Of a stretch of DNA of 64,000 nt, positions 17,793-27,586 are shown in pieces. Position numbers and translations under genes: made by a program. Each line of letters begins with the position of its first letter. The first letter of the stretch is position 1. The stretch is from the NCBI GenBank assembly GCA_003116975.1, contig BGKB01000085.1:372001-436000 (forward strand). Reading direction: 5' to 3'. The DNA is from Aurantiochytrium sp. KH105. Its lineage: Eukaryota > Sar > Bigyra > Thraustochytrida > Thraustochytriidae. The notes under the pieces are model-generated. The model saw only the letters and a program-made list of their open reading frames with translations. It made no database searches and was not told the DNA's origin.

Positions 17793-20243
17793 TCAAGAAT
17801 TTACAACCGTGTACGCTAACGAGTCGAGGTGCAAGTTGACACCATCTACGGGTGTTTCGTCGATACGAAGCTCTTCCAGAGCGATGGGAAGCCAGCGAAT
17901 CTTTGCCAGCTCCTTGAGCGGAAGTTGCGTAGCTCCCGGCAGAACGAGCTTGCGCATGGAAAAGTGATTTCGCATCGTAAATAGTTTGGACACCTTGGAA
18001 CACCACGAGAGGTCAACAATCTCGAGCTCCAGGCAGTCCTCGAGCGGACTCACGTCATGAAGGCTATTGCACATGTTCAAGTACACCTCGCGCAGGCGAG
18101 GACATGAGCGCAGGATCTCAATGCTCCGCAGCTGCACGCATCGTTTGACATCAAGCACCTGCAGCGACGATGCGCACGCCGCAAGTCCAGAAATGTCAAT
18201 CAGCCGAACGAGACTCCGCAGCGTGACGCGGCGAAGCCCGCAGCCACTCTCGAATCGTGGAAACGAGACAAGGTTGCTGTTCCCCGTGAGGTCCAGAGCG
18301 CGACAGTGCTTTGCTCGGCCCACGGGATCGAAATTGGAGAGCTTGCCGCAGCCAGTGAGCACAAGCGAATCAGCCATGCTGAAACATGGCGTGCTGATTG
18401 CTACAAGACCACTGCAGGCTCGCATCACTACGGAACGAAGCCCGCACTTGCCTGCGCGATGTGTCCATGCCAGACTCGAAATGGACGGGCAGCTCACCAA
18501 GACGAGTTGATGTAGGTTCTGGAAATCGACGAGTCGTGGCGGCATCTCCAAATGCACAGCCTGCCGCACAATGAGCGAACGCAGCGATCGATGCGGTGCA
18601 AGACATTCGAGTGTGCGTAAGCTTTGGCCTGGGTAGTTGACAATCTCAATATGCCTCAGCTGAGGAAGCGCCGGGAATGCCTCCAATGGGTCATTCTCTT
18701 GCGATCCACCTTGGAAAATGAGTGTTAGCCGCTCGAGAGACTGCAATTTGCTCAAAACATTCGCATCGAAGCCCTCATCCACTGCAGTGTGAAGATGACG
18801 CAAATTTAAAAGACTTCGCGACAGATCACTCATTGTTGTCGATGGCAAACGAATACCTTCGAGCGAAAACGATTCGCATCGACCTCTGCCCATGCCCGCT
18901 GGGATGCTTGCCAAAGACCATGAGCCCAGTGGTACGCAAATCTGAACCGTTTGGATTTTGGCAAGGCCGCGCAGAGACGCCAGCTCGTTCGTTTTGCCGA
19001 AGGTTCCTTGCTTGGTGCCGAACGACTTTCCACTACTCGAGCCAGGCGCCGAGCGAAGACCACGCAAGCTCACATGAAGCGAATGCAGATTGCGAGGCCA
19101 AGGACCAGCCATGAGGAGCTCTCGTGGATGACCCTCAGCTCCACACAGTTCAAGTGTTATTGACAGCAGGGCCTCGGACGATTGCACAAAGGGTCGAAAA
19201 CTCGCCATGCACGAGGGCGTGACAAGTTCACAATTCCAAAGCCAAAGCACCTCGAGAGTGGAAAAGCCATCCCCAAAGCTGGAGACCTTGAGATCGCTCA
19301 ATTTTAGCACTTTAAGCTGATGAAGTGGTCGTGCAACAACGTCAAGATCCACAACAGCCGCGACTCCAGTCAGCTCAAGATGTTCGAGACGAACGAGCTG
19401 TGCGATCTTCTCGACAGCGGGCGTCCACTCGCTGTTGGAAAGATCAATACTGAGATGGCGAAGGCGCTTTGCAGCCTCCATGGCGGCAAGACCGTCGAGA
19501 GCTGCTGGTCCACATTTTCTAAGCTCCACGGAATCTAGACACGAGGCACGCGCAAGGCCGGAAAGGCAGTTTGCGGGGAGTGACGCGTCCGCTTCGCAAG
19601 ATATTCGTAGTTTGCAGAGATTTCGCAGTTCGTGGACCCATTGTGTTGTCTGTTGAGTGATGTTGTTGGAACGGGCATTTTCAGCCAAAACGTTGTCGAG
19701 CCTAAGGCGCCGCAACTTTGGCGCAATCACTTGCAATGGTGCGAGTTGTGAAAGACGCACGTGTCTGATGGCGATGCTGTCGAGATTCGGGAATCTGCGC
19801 CAGAGCGCCGCGAAATGTTCTTGCAATGCAAAACTTGCAAAGTGCAGCTCAAGCGAGCTTGCGCGAAGCTCAGGGGCGTCGCGGTCCCACTCGGGCATCC
19901 GGGCCAGGGAGAGCGCGCCTGTGGACCGTGGAATCGCCGACACAGATCCGTCGGCGTGGACTTGCTCGACCGCGGCGCACTCGAGGCCGCTCACGACGCG
20001 TCCTCGCAGAGCAAGGTTGGGCCCGATGCCGACCTTGGCCTGCCAGACATCGCCGCCGCGCGCTGTGTGCGCCCTCGCGCGCGCGCGCCGCTCCTGCGCG
20101 GCCGTGAGCCACACCTCGATCGCCTCGGTGCCGAGGTCCCTCTGCAGAGCGCGGCTCGCGCTCCTCAGCGCCGCCACGCCCTCCAGCCCCACGAACGGCG
20201 CCACGGCAGCGGCCACGTCCTCCAGGCCGCGCGCGGAGCCCAT
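17793..20243 (-). CDS. Leucine-rich-repeat protein, possible F-box-like N-terminus
   Basis: The protein has 816 residues if started at ATG 20243 (MGSARGLEDV); the frame is open to another ATG at 20366, whose extra 41 residues are Arg-rich. Residues 5-40 (VAPFVGLEGVAALRSASRALQRDLG) have an F-box-like pattern, though weak. From about residue 150 to the end there are many irregular leucine-rich repeats of 22-26 residues (for example LRRLRLDNVL, LEHLELTGVAAV, LEIVDLSWCSKVSKL), partly of the Cys-containing type found in F-box/LRR proteins. It may be a substrate receptor of an SCF ubiquitin ligase; that rests on the weak F-box and is not certain. The 3' end converges with the capping gene, 246 bp away. 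Confidence 0.75.
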   Translation of the reverse strand: MGSARGLEDVAAAVAPFVGLEGVAALRSASRALQRDLGTEAIEVWLTAAQERRARARAHTARGGDVWQAKVGIGPNLALRGRVVSGLECAAVEQVHADGSVSAIPRSTGALSLARMPEWDRDAPELRASSLELHFASFALQEHFAALWRRFPNLDSIAIRHVRLSQLAPLQVIAPKLRRLRLDNVLAENARSNNITQQTTQWVHELRNLCKLRISCEADASLPANCLSGLARASCLDSVELRKCGPAALDGLAAMEAAKRLRHLSIDLSNSEWTPAVEKIAQLVRLEHLELTGVAAVVDLDVVARPLHQLKVLKLSDLKVSSFGDGFSTLEVLWLWNCELVTPSCMASFRPFVQSSEALLSITLELCGAEGHPRELLMAGPWPRNLHSLHVSLRGLRSAPGSSSGKSFGTKQGTFGKTNELASLRGLAKIQTVQICVPLGSWSLASIPAGMGRGRCESFSLEGIRLPSTTMSDLSRSLLNLRHLHTAVDEGFDANVLSKLQSLERLTLIFQGGSQENDPLEAFPALPQLRHIEIVNYPGQSLRTLECLAPHRSLRSLIVRQAVHLEMPPRLVDFQNLHQLVLVSCPSISSLAWTHRAGKCGLRSVVMRACSGLVAISTPCFSMADSLVLTGCGKLSNFDPVGRAKHCRALDLTGNSNLVSFPRFESGCGLRRVTLRSLVRLIDISGLAACASSLQVLDVKRCVQLRSIEILRSCPRLREVYLNMCNSLHDVSPLEDCLELEIVDLSWCSKVSKLFTMRNHFSMRKLVLPGATQLPLKELAKIRWLPIALEELRIDETPVDGVNLHLDSLAYTVVNS

Positions 20244-20775
20244 CGCCGCTCCGTACGCGCCACACGCCCGGGCTCTCGTTCGAGGTTTGCCGGCGCCTCG
20301 TCCTGGCCCAACTCGACTCGACTCGACTCTCGTCTTGCGCCATCTCCATCTCCGTGCACGTGCCATTACTGCAGCTTGTGCAGCTGAGGGAGATACCCGA
20401 GTCCTTGGCGGGGTCCTTCTTCAGTTCATCGCGTAATTGCCCAGCCGGCCCTAGCAGCCGGGGTTTCGCTGTTGTTGACTTCTTCGTGCTCGAGGTCCAG
20501 GTCGCCTGGGACCCGAATAATCAATCATGGCACCAGTCAGCGTCAACCTCTTGCCATGCCCTTCGGGCCGAAGATGCTCACGCACTTCTGATACTCTCGA
20601 ACCTCGAGCTCGCGAGCGAGATCCTGCAGGCGATCGAAGCCTTTGCCAGGGCGCAATCCTGCGACCGACGGCGACGATCTTGGTGATCTAGGTTTTTGGC
20701 TGCGAGTCGCTGCGAGCGCAAGGCAAGCAAACAAGAAAGCAAACGAGTAAACAAGCAAGCGAGCAAGGCAGTACT
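20244..20775. other. Divergent promoter region between LRR and DTD genes
   Basis: It holds a short ACTCG pentanucleotide array (about 20309-20335) and an AAGC-like array just before the DTD start (about 20720-20766). No gene is seen. Confidence 0.55.
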
Positions 20776-21513
20776 ATGCGTGTGGTCGTGCAGCGCGTGG
20801 TGCGCGCGAGCGTGAGCGTGGGCGGGCAAGAGGTCTCGCGCATCGGGCGCGGGATTCTGTGTCTGGCGGGGCTCTGTCGCGAGGACAACGAGGCGGACTT
20901 GGCGTGGATGACGGCCAAGCTCTTGGGCCTGCGGCTCTGGGCTGACGAGGCAGGCACGCCGTGGAAGCGCGGCCTGGCGGGCGGCGGCGACGATGACGGC
21001 GAGAAACTCGAGGTTCTTCTCGTCTCGCAGTTCACCCTGTACGGCCAGGTCGGCAAGGGCAGCAAGCCTGACCTGCACAGAGCGATGCCTCCGAACGAGG
21101 CGCGCGACGTGTATGCGCGCTTTGTCGAGATGGTGGCCGAGGCCCATGGCGCCGAGCATGTCAAGAACGGCGAATTTGGCGCCATGATGGAGGTCGAGCT
21201 TGTGAACGACGGCCCTGTCACATTCACGCTTGAATCCCCGAGCAAACTGACGCCGACTGCGGCGCCTCAAGTAGCTCCTCTCCAGCCTCCGCAGCCGCAG
21301 CCGCGCAAAGAGGGCGCAGATCCTGCCGTCCTCCTCAAGCGCGCCGAGAAAAAACTGGCCAAGGTTGAAGCACTGCGGCAAAAGGTAGACAAGGGGGAAC
21401 TCGCGGTGCCGAATCCGGAACAGCTCGCCAAACTCTCGTCCGAGGAGGCCCTTCGCGCCGAGGTCGAGCAACTTCGAATCGAGGTCCAGGACCAAGCCGG
21501 CGCGAAATGTTGA
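20776..21513 (+). CDS. DTD1: D-aminoacyl-tRNA deacylase with C-terminal extension
   Basis: The protein has 245 residues from ATG 20776 (MRVVVQRVVRASV). DTD hydrolyses D-amino acids (and glycine mis-attached to tRNA-Ala) from tRNA as a proofreading step. The first 165 residues match the family end to end: the N-terminal VQRV strand, GRGILCLAGL, the catalytic-pocket motif SQFTLYG, KGSKPDLHRAM, and the second pocket near NDGPVTFTLES; the family's GP motif is the GP of DGPV. Typical DTD is about 150 residues. This one adds about 80 residues: a Pro/Gln-rich linker and a charged helix (KKLAKVEALRQKVDKGE, then EQLAKLSSEEALRAEVEQL), resembling helical tails of some RNA-associated proteins. It is probably cytosolic. 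Confidence 0.93.
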   Translation: MRVVVQRVVRASVSVGGQEVSRIGRGILCLAGLCREDNEADLAWMTAKLLGLRLWADEAGTPWKRGLAGGGDDDGEKLEVLLVSQFTLYGQVGKGSKPDLHRAMPPNEARDVYARFVEMVAEAHGAEHVKNGEFGAMMEVELVNDGPVTFTLESPSKLTPTAAPQVAPLQPPQPQPRKEGADPAVLLKRAEKKLAKVEALRQKVDKGELAVPNPEQLAKLSSEEALRAEVEQLRIEVQDQAGAKC

Positions 21514-22837
21514 GGCCTTGCTTCTCGCTTGCGAATTCGTATAGTGTGCGCAAACCGTGCGTGTGCCTTTCTGTCCATCCGTTTATTCTCATGCAAAACC
21601 TGATCTGAAGATGAAGATCTGAAGATGAAGCGAGAAGTAGTCGCTTCACTTGTGGCGTGGCACTTATCCATACCTTTGTGTCGATGCATCAGCAAATTAT
21701 TTTACGGTACTTACGAAAGAACAAAGAGAATACAGATCATTATGCGTACTATTCGCGGTCACTCGCATGTATACGATTGCTTCGCGCGTAGTATTTCGGC
21801 ATCGGCCCGGATGCGCCGGGTTACACTCACTGCCAAGATGCATCTATCGTCGCGACTCGGATACCGACGGGACTCACCTGACCGTCATCATCTCAATCTG
21901 AGTGCGACCATTGATGCATGCAAAGCGCGCCGAAGGAGAGCCGAGGCCGGGTCGGTGAAAGTAGGCACATCAAAGCGCGATGGCGAAGTTTCTCGCGAGG
22001 ATCAGTGCCCTGAAACCATTACAACACGGTATTTCCTTTCTCATGATTGTCTACCTTCGTCCTTTGAATGACGAGCGCCGTTTGATATTTGAAGCCGATT
22101 CTGCAGTGACAGACCATTATTGCCACCCCCTTCTTCCTTCCTTCGCCCCCTATTCCCCCCTCTCAAACGGTGGCCCTCATGAGCGACAACTTTTCAAGGC
22201 TGTCCGGATTCGTTCCGTCCAGGGCAAGGTGAGGCCGGGCATCCTCGCCGCGGTCTGCGACAAAACTTCTGATTTATAATTTCTCAAGCAACCTCTGAAT
22301 GGGCGCAGGCCTAGAATCGATTCCCGTACAATGATTTCGTTGTTGCTTGACAGTGAGTGCGTGGCGGCTTGCGACAACTTGTTTGATCGGAGACGTCGTG
22401 GTTGTCGAGATCGAGGTGTGCAATAGTGATTCTTGTTGGTTGTCCTTGTACACCCGCACATACTTCACTGTGCGAAGTAATTCTGCACTTGCAAAACAAT
22501 CAGCCTATGGCAGGTGCACACACCATGCACACATCTTTTGACAGTGAATGCAGTATACACCCGCATACTTCACTACGTAATGCCATTTTCTACTTGCCAG
22601 TGCTCGCACAACAATCCATCATGGCCAGCCGCTACTAGTTCTACTATGCGCAGGTGTCCAGCGCGAGGGCCGCACGCGCCGCGCCAGCAGCAAACGCGCA
22701 ATCGCTCGCTCGCTCGCGCCTGGCAAGCAAGGCAGACCCTCGCAAGCGCGCGTGCGAGAAGGACGGAGCCGGCTGCCTGAAGCGAGCTCGCGCGAGAACA
22801 GCGAGGCGCTCGCGAGGTGCGAGCTGCTGCAGTGAAG
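21514..22837. other. Intergenic region upstream of the Roco-TIR gene
   Basis: No gene was recognised; open frames here are short and lack domains. A diverged duplication is visible around 22440-22625, where two blocks share ACACCCGCA(CA)TACTTCACT. The last 150 bp have repeated GCTCGCTCGC and CGCGCGAG segments and should contain the Roco promoter. Confidence 0.5.
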
Positions 22838-22890
22838 ATGGCCGCGGCCCAAGCGATCAGAGTCATGGAAAACGGCACTACTGAGCTCAA
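22838..22890 (+). CDS. Predicted first exon of the Roco-TIR gene
   Basis: ATG 22838 opens 17 codons plus two bases (MAAAQAIRVMENGTTEL + AA), followed by a strong 5' splice site GTACGT at 22891. Joining to the polypyrimidine tract and CAG acceptor ending at 22622+1000 (23622) restores the frame and creates ELNLTGNGIDD, a textbook leucine-rich-repeat strand (LxLxxNxI), half of it from each exon. That fit is the main evidence for the intron. It is inferred, not proven, because the intron contains an assembly gap. Confidence 0.65.
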
Positions 22891-23622
22891 GTACGTTGTT
22901 GAGAAGAGCGACCGCGGAGACGAGAAAGAGTCGACTAATCCATACGCACGCACGCTCGCACGCACGCACGCACCACGCACGCACGGCTTGTCTTGTGTTG
23001 TCTTGACCTGGCTTGGCTCGCTCGCTTGCTTGCTTTCTCTCTTTCTTTCATTCATTCTTTCTTTCNNNNNNNNNNNNNNNNNNNNNNNNNNNNNNNNNNN
23101 NNNNNNNNNNNNNNNNNNNNNNNNNNNNNNNNNNNNNNNNNNNNNNNNNNNNNNNNNNNNNNNNNNNNNNNNNNNNNNNNNNNNNNNNNNNNNNNNNNNN
23201 NNNNNNNNNNNNNNNNNNNNNNNNNNNNNNNNNNNNNNNNNNNNNNNNNNNNNNNNNNNNNNNNNNNNNNNNNNNNNNNNNNNNNNNNNNNNNNNNNNNN
23301 NNNNNNNNNNNNNNNNNNNNNNNNNNNNNNNNNNNNNNNNNNNNNNNNNNNNNNNNNNNNNNNNNNNNNNNNNNNNNNNNNNNNNNNNNNNNNNNNNNNN
23401 NNNNNNNNNNNNNNNNNNNNNNNNNNNNNNNNNNNNNNNNNNNNNNNNNNNNNNNNNNNNNNNNNNNNNNNNNNNNNNNNNNNNNNNNNNNNNNNNNNNN
23501 NNNNNNNNNNNNNNNNNNNNNNNNNNNNNNNNNNTTGTGTTGTCTTGACCTGGCTTGGCTCGCTCGCTTGCTTGCTTTCTCTCTTTCTTTCTTTCGTTCT
23601 TTCTTTCTCGACGAATGCGCAG
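22891..23622 (+). other. Predicted phase-2 intron containing an assembly gap
   Basis: It begins GTACGT and ends with a long CTTT-rich pyrimidine tract and TGCGCAG. Its length of 732 bp includes 469 Ns. Repeats near the gap (a 57-bp identical block on both sides) suggest that the real intron is shorter. Confidence 0.6.
23066..23534. other. Assembly gap (469 Ns)
   Basis: A run of Ns. The 57 bp at 22993-23049 and 23535-23591 are identical, so the two contig ends probably overlap in reality and the gap length is nominal. Confidence 0.95.
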
Positions 23623-24766
23623 TCTTACGGGGAACGGCATCGACGACAGTATCCTCAAGGAGATCGACGCCGCGCTCGCACGAAATAAGGCAAATCCACC
23701 TCAGCGCGACGACGATGCGTGGCTGGAGGCAATCAAGGCTGCGATCGACGAGGGTGACGAGCATGCTTGGGGTCGCGCTAAACTCATGGTGGTAGGGCGT
23801 GGCGCAGCTGGCAAAACGTCCACGGTGCGCTCGCTGTTGGGCCAAACTCCTGTAATGGAGCACAATTCGACCGAGGTTGCCGATCTCCACCGCACCAATG
23901 CCCAGCATTGGCAACCACTGTCTTCGGACCATGGCGAATTTGACGCGCAAGCTCGCTACGCAGCTCTGCGTCGCCTTCAGGATGCTCCGGAGCGCAAGAG
24001 TCTCAAGCGCAAGTCTCTGGGCCGGCGTGTGTCAGAGGCAGCGCAGAGCCTTTTTTCTGCTGCCACGGGAGGCCGTCTGTCTGCCTCCAAGTCTCCTGTT
24101 CGGCTCGAAGCCGCTGCCGCCACGGCTCCCCCGGTCCCCGAATCGCCTTCTCCAAAAGCGCTAGTTGACGAGGAGCAGCTGACGCGCAAGTTTGCCCTTC
24201 GAGACGAAGACCAGGCGGTGCTGCAAGGTGCCGCCCAGGCCGAGGCGCGTGACGTGAGCTTTACGATCTGGGACTATGGTGGGCAAAAGGTATTCTACGC
24301 GCTGCATCACATCTTTCTCACGGACAAGGGCCTGTATCTGGTGGTCTTTGACATGCGCGAGATTGTTGGCAAGGAGCACTTTCGCGAGACGTTGACTCTG
24401 GAGGAGTATCAGAAGCTGTCGACACAGGCTGAAGCCATCGAATTTCTCCGCTTCTGGCTCCACAGTATCAGGCTGCATGCGCCCGAGGCGCCAGTGCTCA
24501 TGATTGGCACTTTCCTCGATCAGGTCACCCAGCTCCGCGAGGTGGATCGCGTGCTTCGCGAACATGTGGGTGCGACTTCGCACGAACACCTCGTTCAGCC
24601 TTCCAAGGGGGGTCATCTCTTTTTCGCGATCGACAACAGCAGCATTGACAAAAATCGTGCAGTAGAATTGCGCACTGCAATCGCGAGTGTGGCGTCCGAG
24701 CAGCGCTACGTGCGCGAGCAGGTCCCACTCGCCTGGCTGAAACTCCATGAAGACATGCTTCAGAGC
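23623..24766 (+). CDS. Roco-TIR GTPase, exon 2, left contig part (ROC domain)
   Basis: The frame continues exon 1 with LTGNGIDDSILKEIDAALARN (end of a leucine-rich repeat) and then the ROC GTPase domain: P-loop GRGAAGKTS near residue 75, a Ser/Ala/Pro-rich insertion of roughly 120 residues (KSLKRKSLGRRVSEAAQ through PESPSPKALVDEE), the switch-II motif WDYGGQK, and a GTFLDQ segment in the place of the base-recognition motif. Roco proteins (LRRK, MFHAS1, Dictyostelium Roco) use ROC-COR as a GTP-dependent dimer switch. An unspliced start at ATG 23615 is the alternative. The frame is interrupted at the single N (24767), where the sequence jumps back into a second copy of the same 681 bp. This looks like a misassembly rather than a broken gene. 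Confidence 0.85.
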
Positions 24767-25448
24767 NTCCAAGTCTCCTGTTCGGCTCGAAGCCGCTGCC
24801 GCCACGGCTCCTGCGGTCCCCGAATCGCCTCCTCCAAAAGCGCTAGTTGATGAGGAGGAGCTGACGCGAAAGTTTGCCCTTCGAGACGAAGACCAGGTGG
24901 TGCTGCAAGGTGCCGCTCAGGCCGAGGCGCGTGACGTGAGCTTTACGATCTGGGACTATGGCGGGCAAAAGGTCTTCTACGCGCTGCATCACATCTTTCT
25001 CACGGACAAGGGCCTGTATCTGGTCGTCTTTGATATGCGCGAGATTGTTGGCAAGGAGCACTTTCGCGACACGTTGACTCTGGAGGAGTATCAAAAGCTG
25101 TCGACTCAGGCTGAAGCCATCGACTTTCTCCGCTTCTGGCTCCACAGTATCAGGCTGCATGCGCCCGAGGCGCCAGTGCTCATGATCGGCACCTTCCTCG
25201 ATCAGGTCACTCAGCTCCGCGAGGTGGATCGCGTGCTTCGCGAACATGTGGGTGCGACTTCGCACGAGCACCTCGTTCAGCCTTCCAAGGGGGATCATCT
25301 CTTTTTCGCGATCGACAACAGCAGCAACGACAAGGACCGTGCGGCAGAATTGCGCACTGCAATCGCGAGTGTGGCGTCCGAGCAGCGCTACGTGCGCGAG
25401 CAGGTCCCACTCGCCTGGCTGAAACTCCATGAAGACATGCTTCAGAGC
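24086..25448 (+). repeat. 681-bp near-identical direct repeat joined by a single N
   Basis: Copies 24086-24766 and 24768-25448 align without gaps; their translations differ at about 10 of 227 residues. The junction is one N at 24767. Because both copies are internal to one exon and the frame is lost at the junction, two overlapping contigs (alleles or near-paralogues) placed end to end is the simplest reading. Confidence 0.85.
24767..24767. other. Single ambiguous base at a contig junction
   Basis: The only isolated N in the window. It sits exactly at the boundary between the two 681-bp copies and is probably a placeholder for an unresolved join. Confidence 0.9.
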
Positions 25449-26900
25449 GGCGAACCCTTTATGCTCTACGACGAGGTTGTTGAGCGCGCGGCCGAGTATG
25501 GCCGACCTCGTACCGATGTGGATGCCATGCTCGAGTACTTTCACGGCCTCGGCGTCGTTGTTCACTTGCGTGGATCGCAAACTCTGGAGCGCGTGGTGGT
25601 GATTGACGCTGAGTGGCTGCTGAAGAAGCTTGCTCGCGTTATTGCAGACGACCTTCACGCACAGAGCTTGTTTTATGATCGCGACCTCAAAAGTGCGGGT
25701 CTCTTACCCGCGTATGAGCGGTTGCGAAGAGACATGATTGCGACGCGTTCGCTTCTGGAGTGGCTCTGGGCCGACCAGGAGGTGGAGTATCTGTTGCAGT
25801 TCATGGAAGCCAATATGCTCTTGTGTCCGTGGCGCTTCGACGAGCATCGTGACGAGGACGAATATCTCGTTTCAGGTTTACTCTCGGACTCGAGCAAGCA
25901 GATCGATACGCGTGATTTCGTGCCTGGCCTGACGTGCGAGCTGGACTTTTCAGAGTTCTTTCTGCCGAACGGCGTTTTTCATCGTCTCGTGGCCCAGTGC
26001 GCCGCGTATGCGTCGCAACCAGAGGTTGCAGGAGATGACGAGCCCATGCTCCCGGCCCTCGACAGCAAGCAGGCGATGCTGTCGTTTGGTGTCAACGATT
26101 TCATGTTCACTGTTGACGGTGACGTGGTGCGCATTTGTATTGACGCCGCAGCCGAGCGTCCTGCGATGGTCATCAAGCTTTTGGTGTCCATGTTTCGCGA
26201 GCAAGAAGAGACCGTCTTTCGTGGCCTTCTGTGGCGTCTCTATCTCGTGAGCCCCGAGTCCCAAGTTGCTCTTCCGTACGATAAGATCGTCGAAAAGCGC
26301 GCATCGGGTAAGTCCGGAGCGCGTCTTCGCGGTCGTGGCCGAAAACTTGCGCAAATCGGAGAGTTTGATCCGTTCTTTGTGGAGCAGATCGGCGCACTCG
26401 ACAGCGACGAGGACGGCGCAGAAGTGGCCCAAGCAGCCGGCATTCCGCCTCTTGGACCGAGCGAGAAAACACATGTGTTTTTGAGCCACGTGCAGTCGAC
26501 GGGCGGCGACCTGGCCGGGATCCTACGCCTGAAACTCGAGAATCGTGGCCTCAAAGTGTGGTATGACCAGGGCTATCGCGGCGAGCTCAATATGGAGGCG
26601 ATGTTGGACGGCGTGCGTCACACGCACGCATATGTTTTGGTCTTGACCAAGGGCATCTTCGACAGTGGTGCCGTCTTGCAGGAGCTTCGTTGTGCGTTGG
26701 ACTCTGAAAAGCACATTGTTGTGGTTCACGAGCCCGACACGCATCGAGCGGGCTATGCGAGCTTTGGCGAGTATATTACGTTGACGCCAGAGTTTTGCGT
26801 CGGTCTCTTCTCAGAGAGGGAATCGATCCCTGTACGGCGCAAGTATTACGAGGAGGCAGGCTTTTATAACGAGCTCGTGCGTCGATGTTTTGAGCTCTAA
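24768..26900 (+). CDS. Roco-TIR GTPase, exon 2, right contig part (ROC-COR-TIR)
   Basis: This part repeats the second half of the ROC domain, then runs on alone. The COR region starts at RYVREQVPLAWLKLHEDML and includes the winged-helix-like DAMLEYFHGLGVVVHL and VVVIDAEWLLKKLARVI segments. A link region leads to a C-terminal TIR domain from about nt 26460: THVFLSH first strand, GLKVWYD second strand, MLDGVRHTHAYVLVLTKG, and VLQELRCAL, whose Glu matches the catalytic Glu of NAD-cleaving TIR domains. The protein ends at a stop at 26898-26900. If the 681-bp overlap is counted once and exon 1 is added, the whole protein has 882 residues. It has no kinase domain and only a minimal leucine-rich repeat. 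An immune or cell-death-like signalling role is inference. Confidence 0.88.
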   Translation, partial: SKSPVRLEAAAATAPAVPESPPPKALVDEEELTRKFALRDEDQVVLQGAAQAEARDVSFTIWDYGGQKVFYALHHIFLTDKGLYLVVFDMREIVGKEHFRDTLTLEEYQKLSTQAEAIDFLRFWLHSIRLHAPEAPVLMIGTFLDQVTQLREVDRVLREHVGATSHEHLVQPSKGDHLFFAIDNSSNDKDRAAELRTAIASVASEQRYVREQVPLAWLKLHEDMLQSGEPFMLYDEVVERAAEYGRPRTDVDAMLEYFHGLGVVVHLRGSQTLERVVVIDAEWLLKKLARVIADDLHAQSLFYDRDLKSAGLLPAYERLRRDMIATRSLLEWLWADQEVEYLLQFMEANMLLCPWRFDEHRDEDEYLVSGLLSDSSKQIDTRDFVPGLTCELDFSEFFLPNGVFHRLVAQCAAYASQPEVAGDDEPMLPALDSKQAMLSFGVNDFMFTVDGDVVRICIDAAAERPAMVIKLLVSMFREQEETVFRGLLWRLYLVSPESQVALPYDKIVEKRASGKSGARLRGRGRKLAQIGEFDPFFVEQIGALDSDEDGAEVAQAAGIPPLGPSEKTHVFLSHVQSTGGDLAGILRLKLENRGLKVWYDQGYRGELNMEAMLDGVRHTHAYVLVLTKGIFDSGAVLQELRCALDSEKHIVVVHEPDTHRAGYASFGEYITLTPEFCVGLFSERESIPVRRKYYEEAGFYNELVRRCFEL

Positions 26901-27586
26901 CAAAAGAATTTTGAGGATTTTGCAGCATTTCGGCCAAACGCCTTGTTGCCACGCAGACGCGCTTGACAGCCCCCTGACTGCAGATATTATCCGGCAGCAC
27001 GGCTGTGCAAGCCTTCCCCATTATTCTTCATCGTTGACGAGGGATCAGCGCAGAACCGTGCGAGGAAGGTCAAATTTACGCTGGCCCTACAATCGTTTCC
27101 AAGGCGGAGATGGCTTTAAAGCTGGGCGCGTTGGTAAGCACAGACGAGGACCTGCGTGAAGTAGAAAGGAATCCCGCTATTAGCTATCCTTGTGGTCGAC
27201 TTTACTTGTAATTTGCTAGATTACTTCGTACGCTCGCGCTTGATGGGTCTCCATGAAGAAAGTAGCTGGCTTGGGCCCGCCGTGCTGATCAGAAAAGGTT
27301 TTCCATGGTTTCCTCGAATTTCTGGTTTGTGGTCGCGATTATAAGAAGTTGAAAATCGTTGACAAAGTCATAGATTCAGTGCCTGTTCGAGCACATGCTG
27401 AATACCCACCCAGACTGCAGCTGCTCTGTCCTTCGTTCCTAACTTTGCTCCCGCATCTTCTGTCAAGTGCCAACCTGCTTAATGAGGACCTTCATGCACT
27501 TTTCGAAAGGATTACACGATTATCCTGAGAGCTGCGCAACAGACAAACGAGGACATTGGTTTCCTTTTCCGTATTATTCCTTATTT
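26901..27586. other. Convergent intergenic region
   Basis: It lies between the 3' ends of the Roco-TIR gene and the kinesin gene. I see nothing in it beyond short random frames. Confidence 0.6.

Noticed and set aside
24086-25448. Real tandem duplication of part of the ROC domain
   Set aside because: The junction is an N, the frame is lost there, and counting the copy once gives a continuous gene; overlap of two contigs explains it better.
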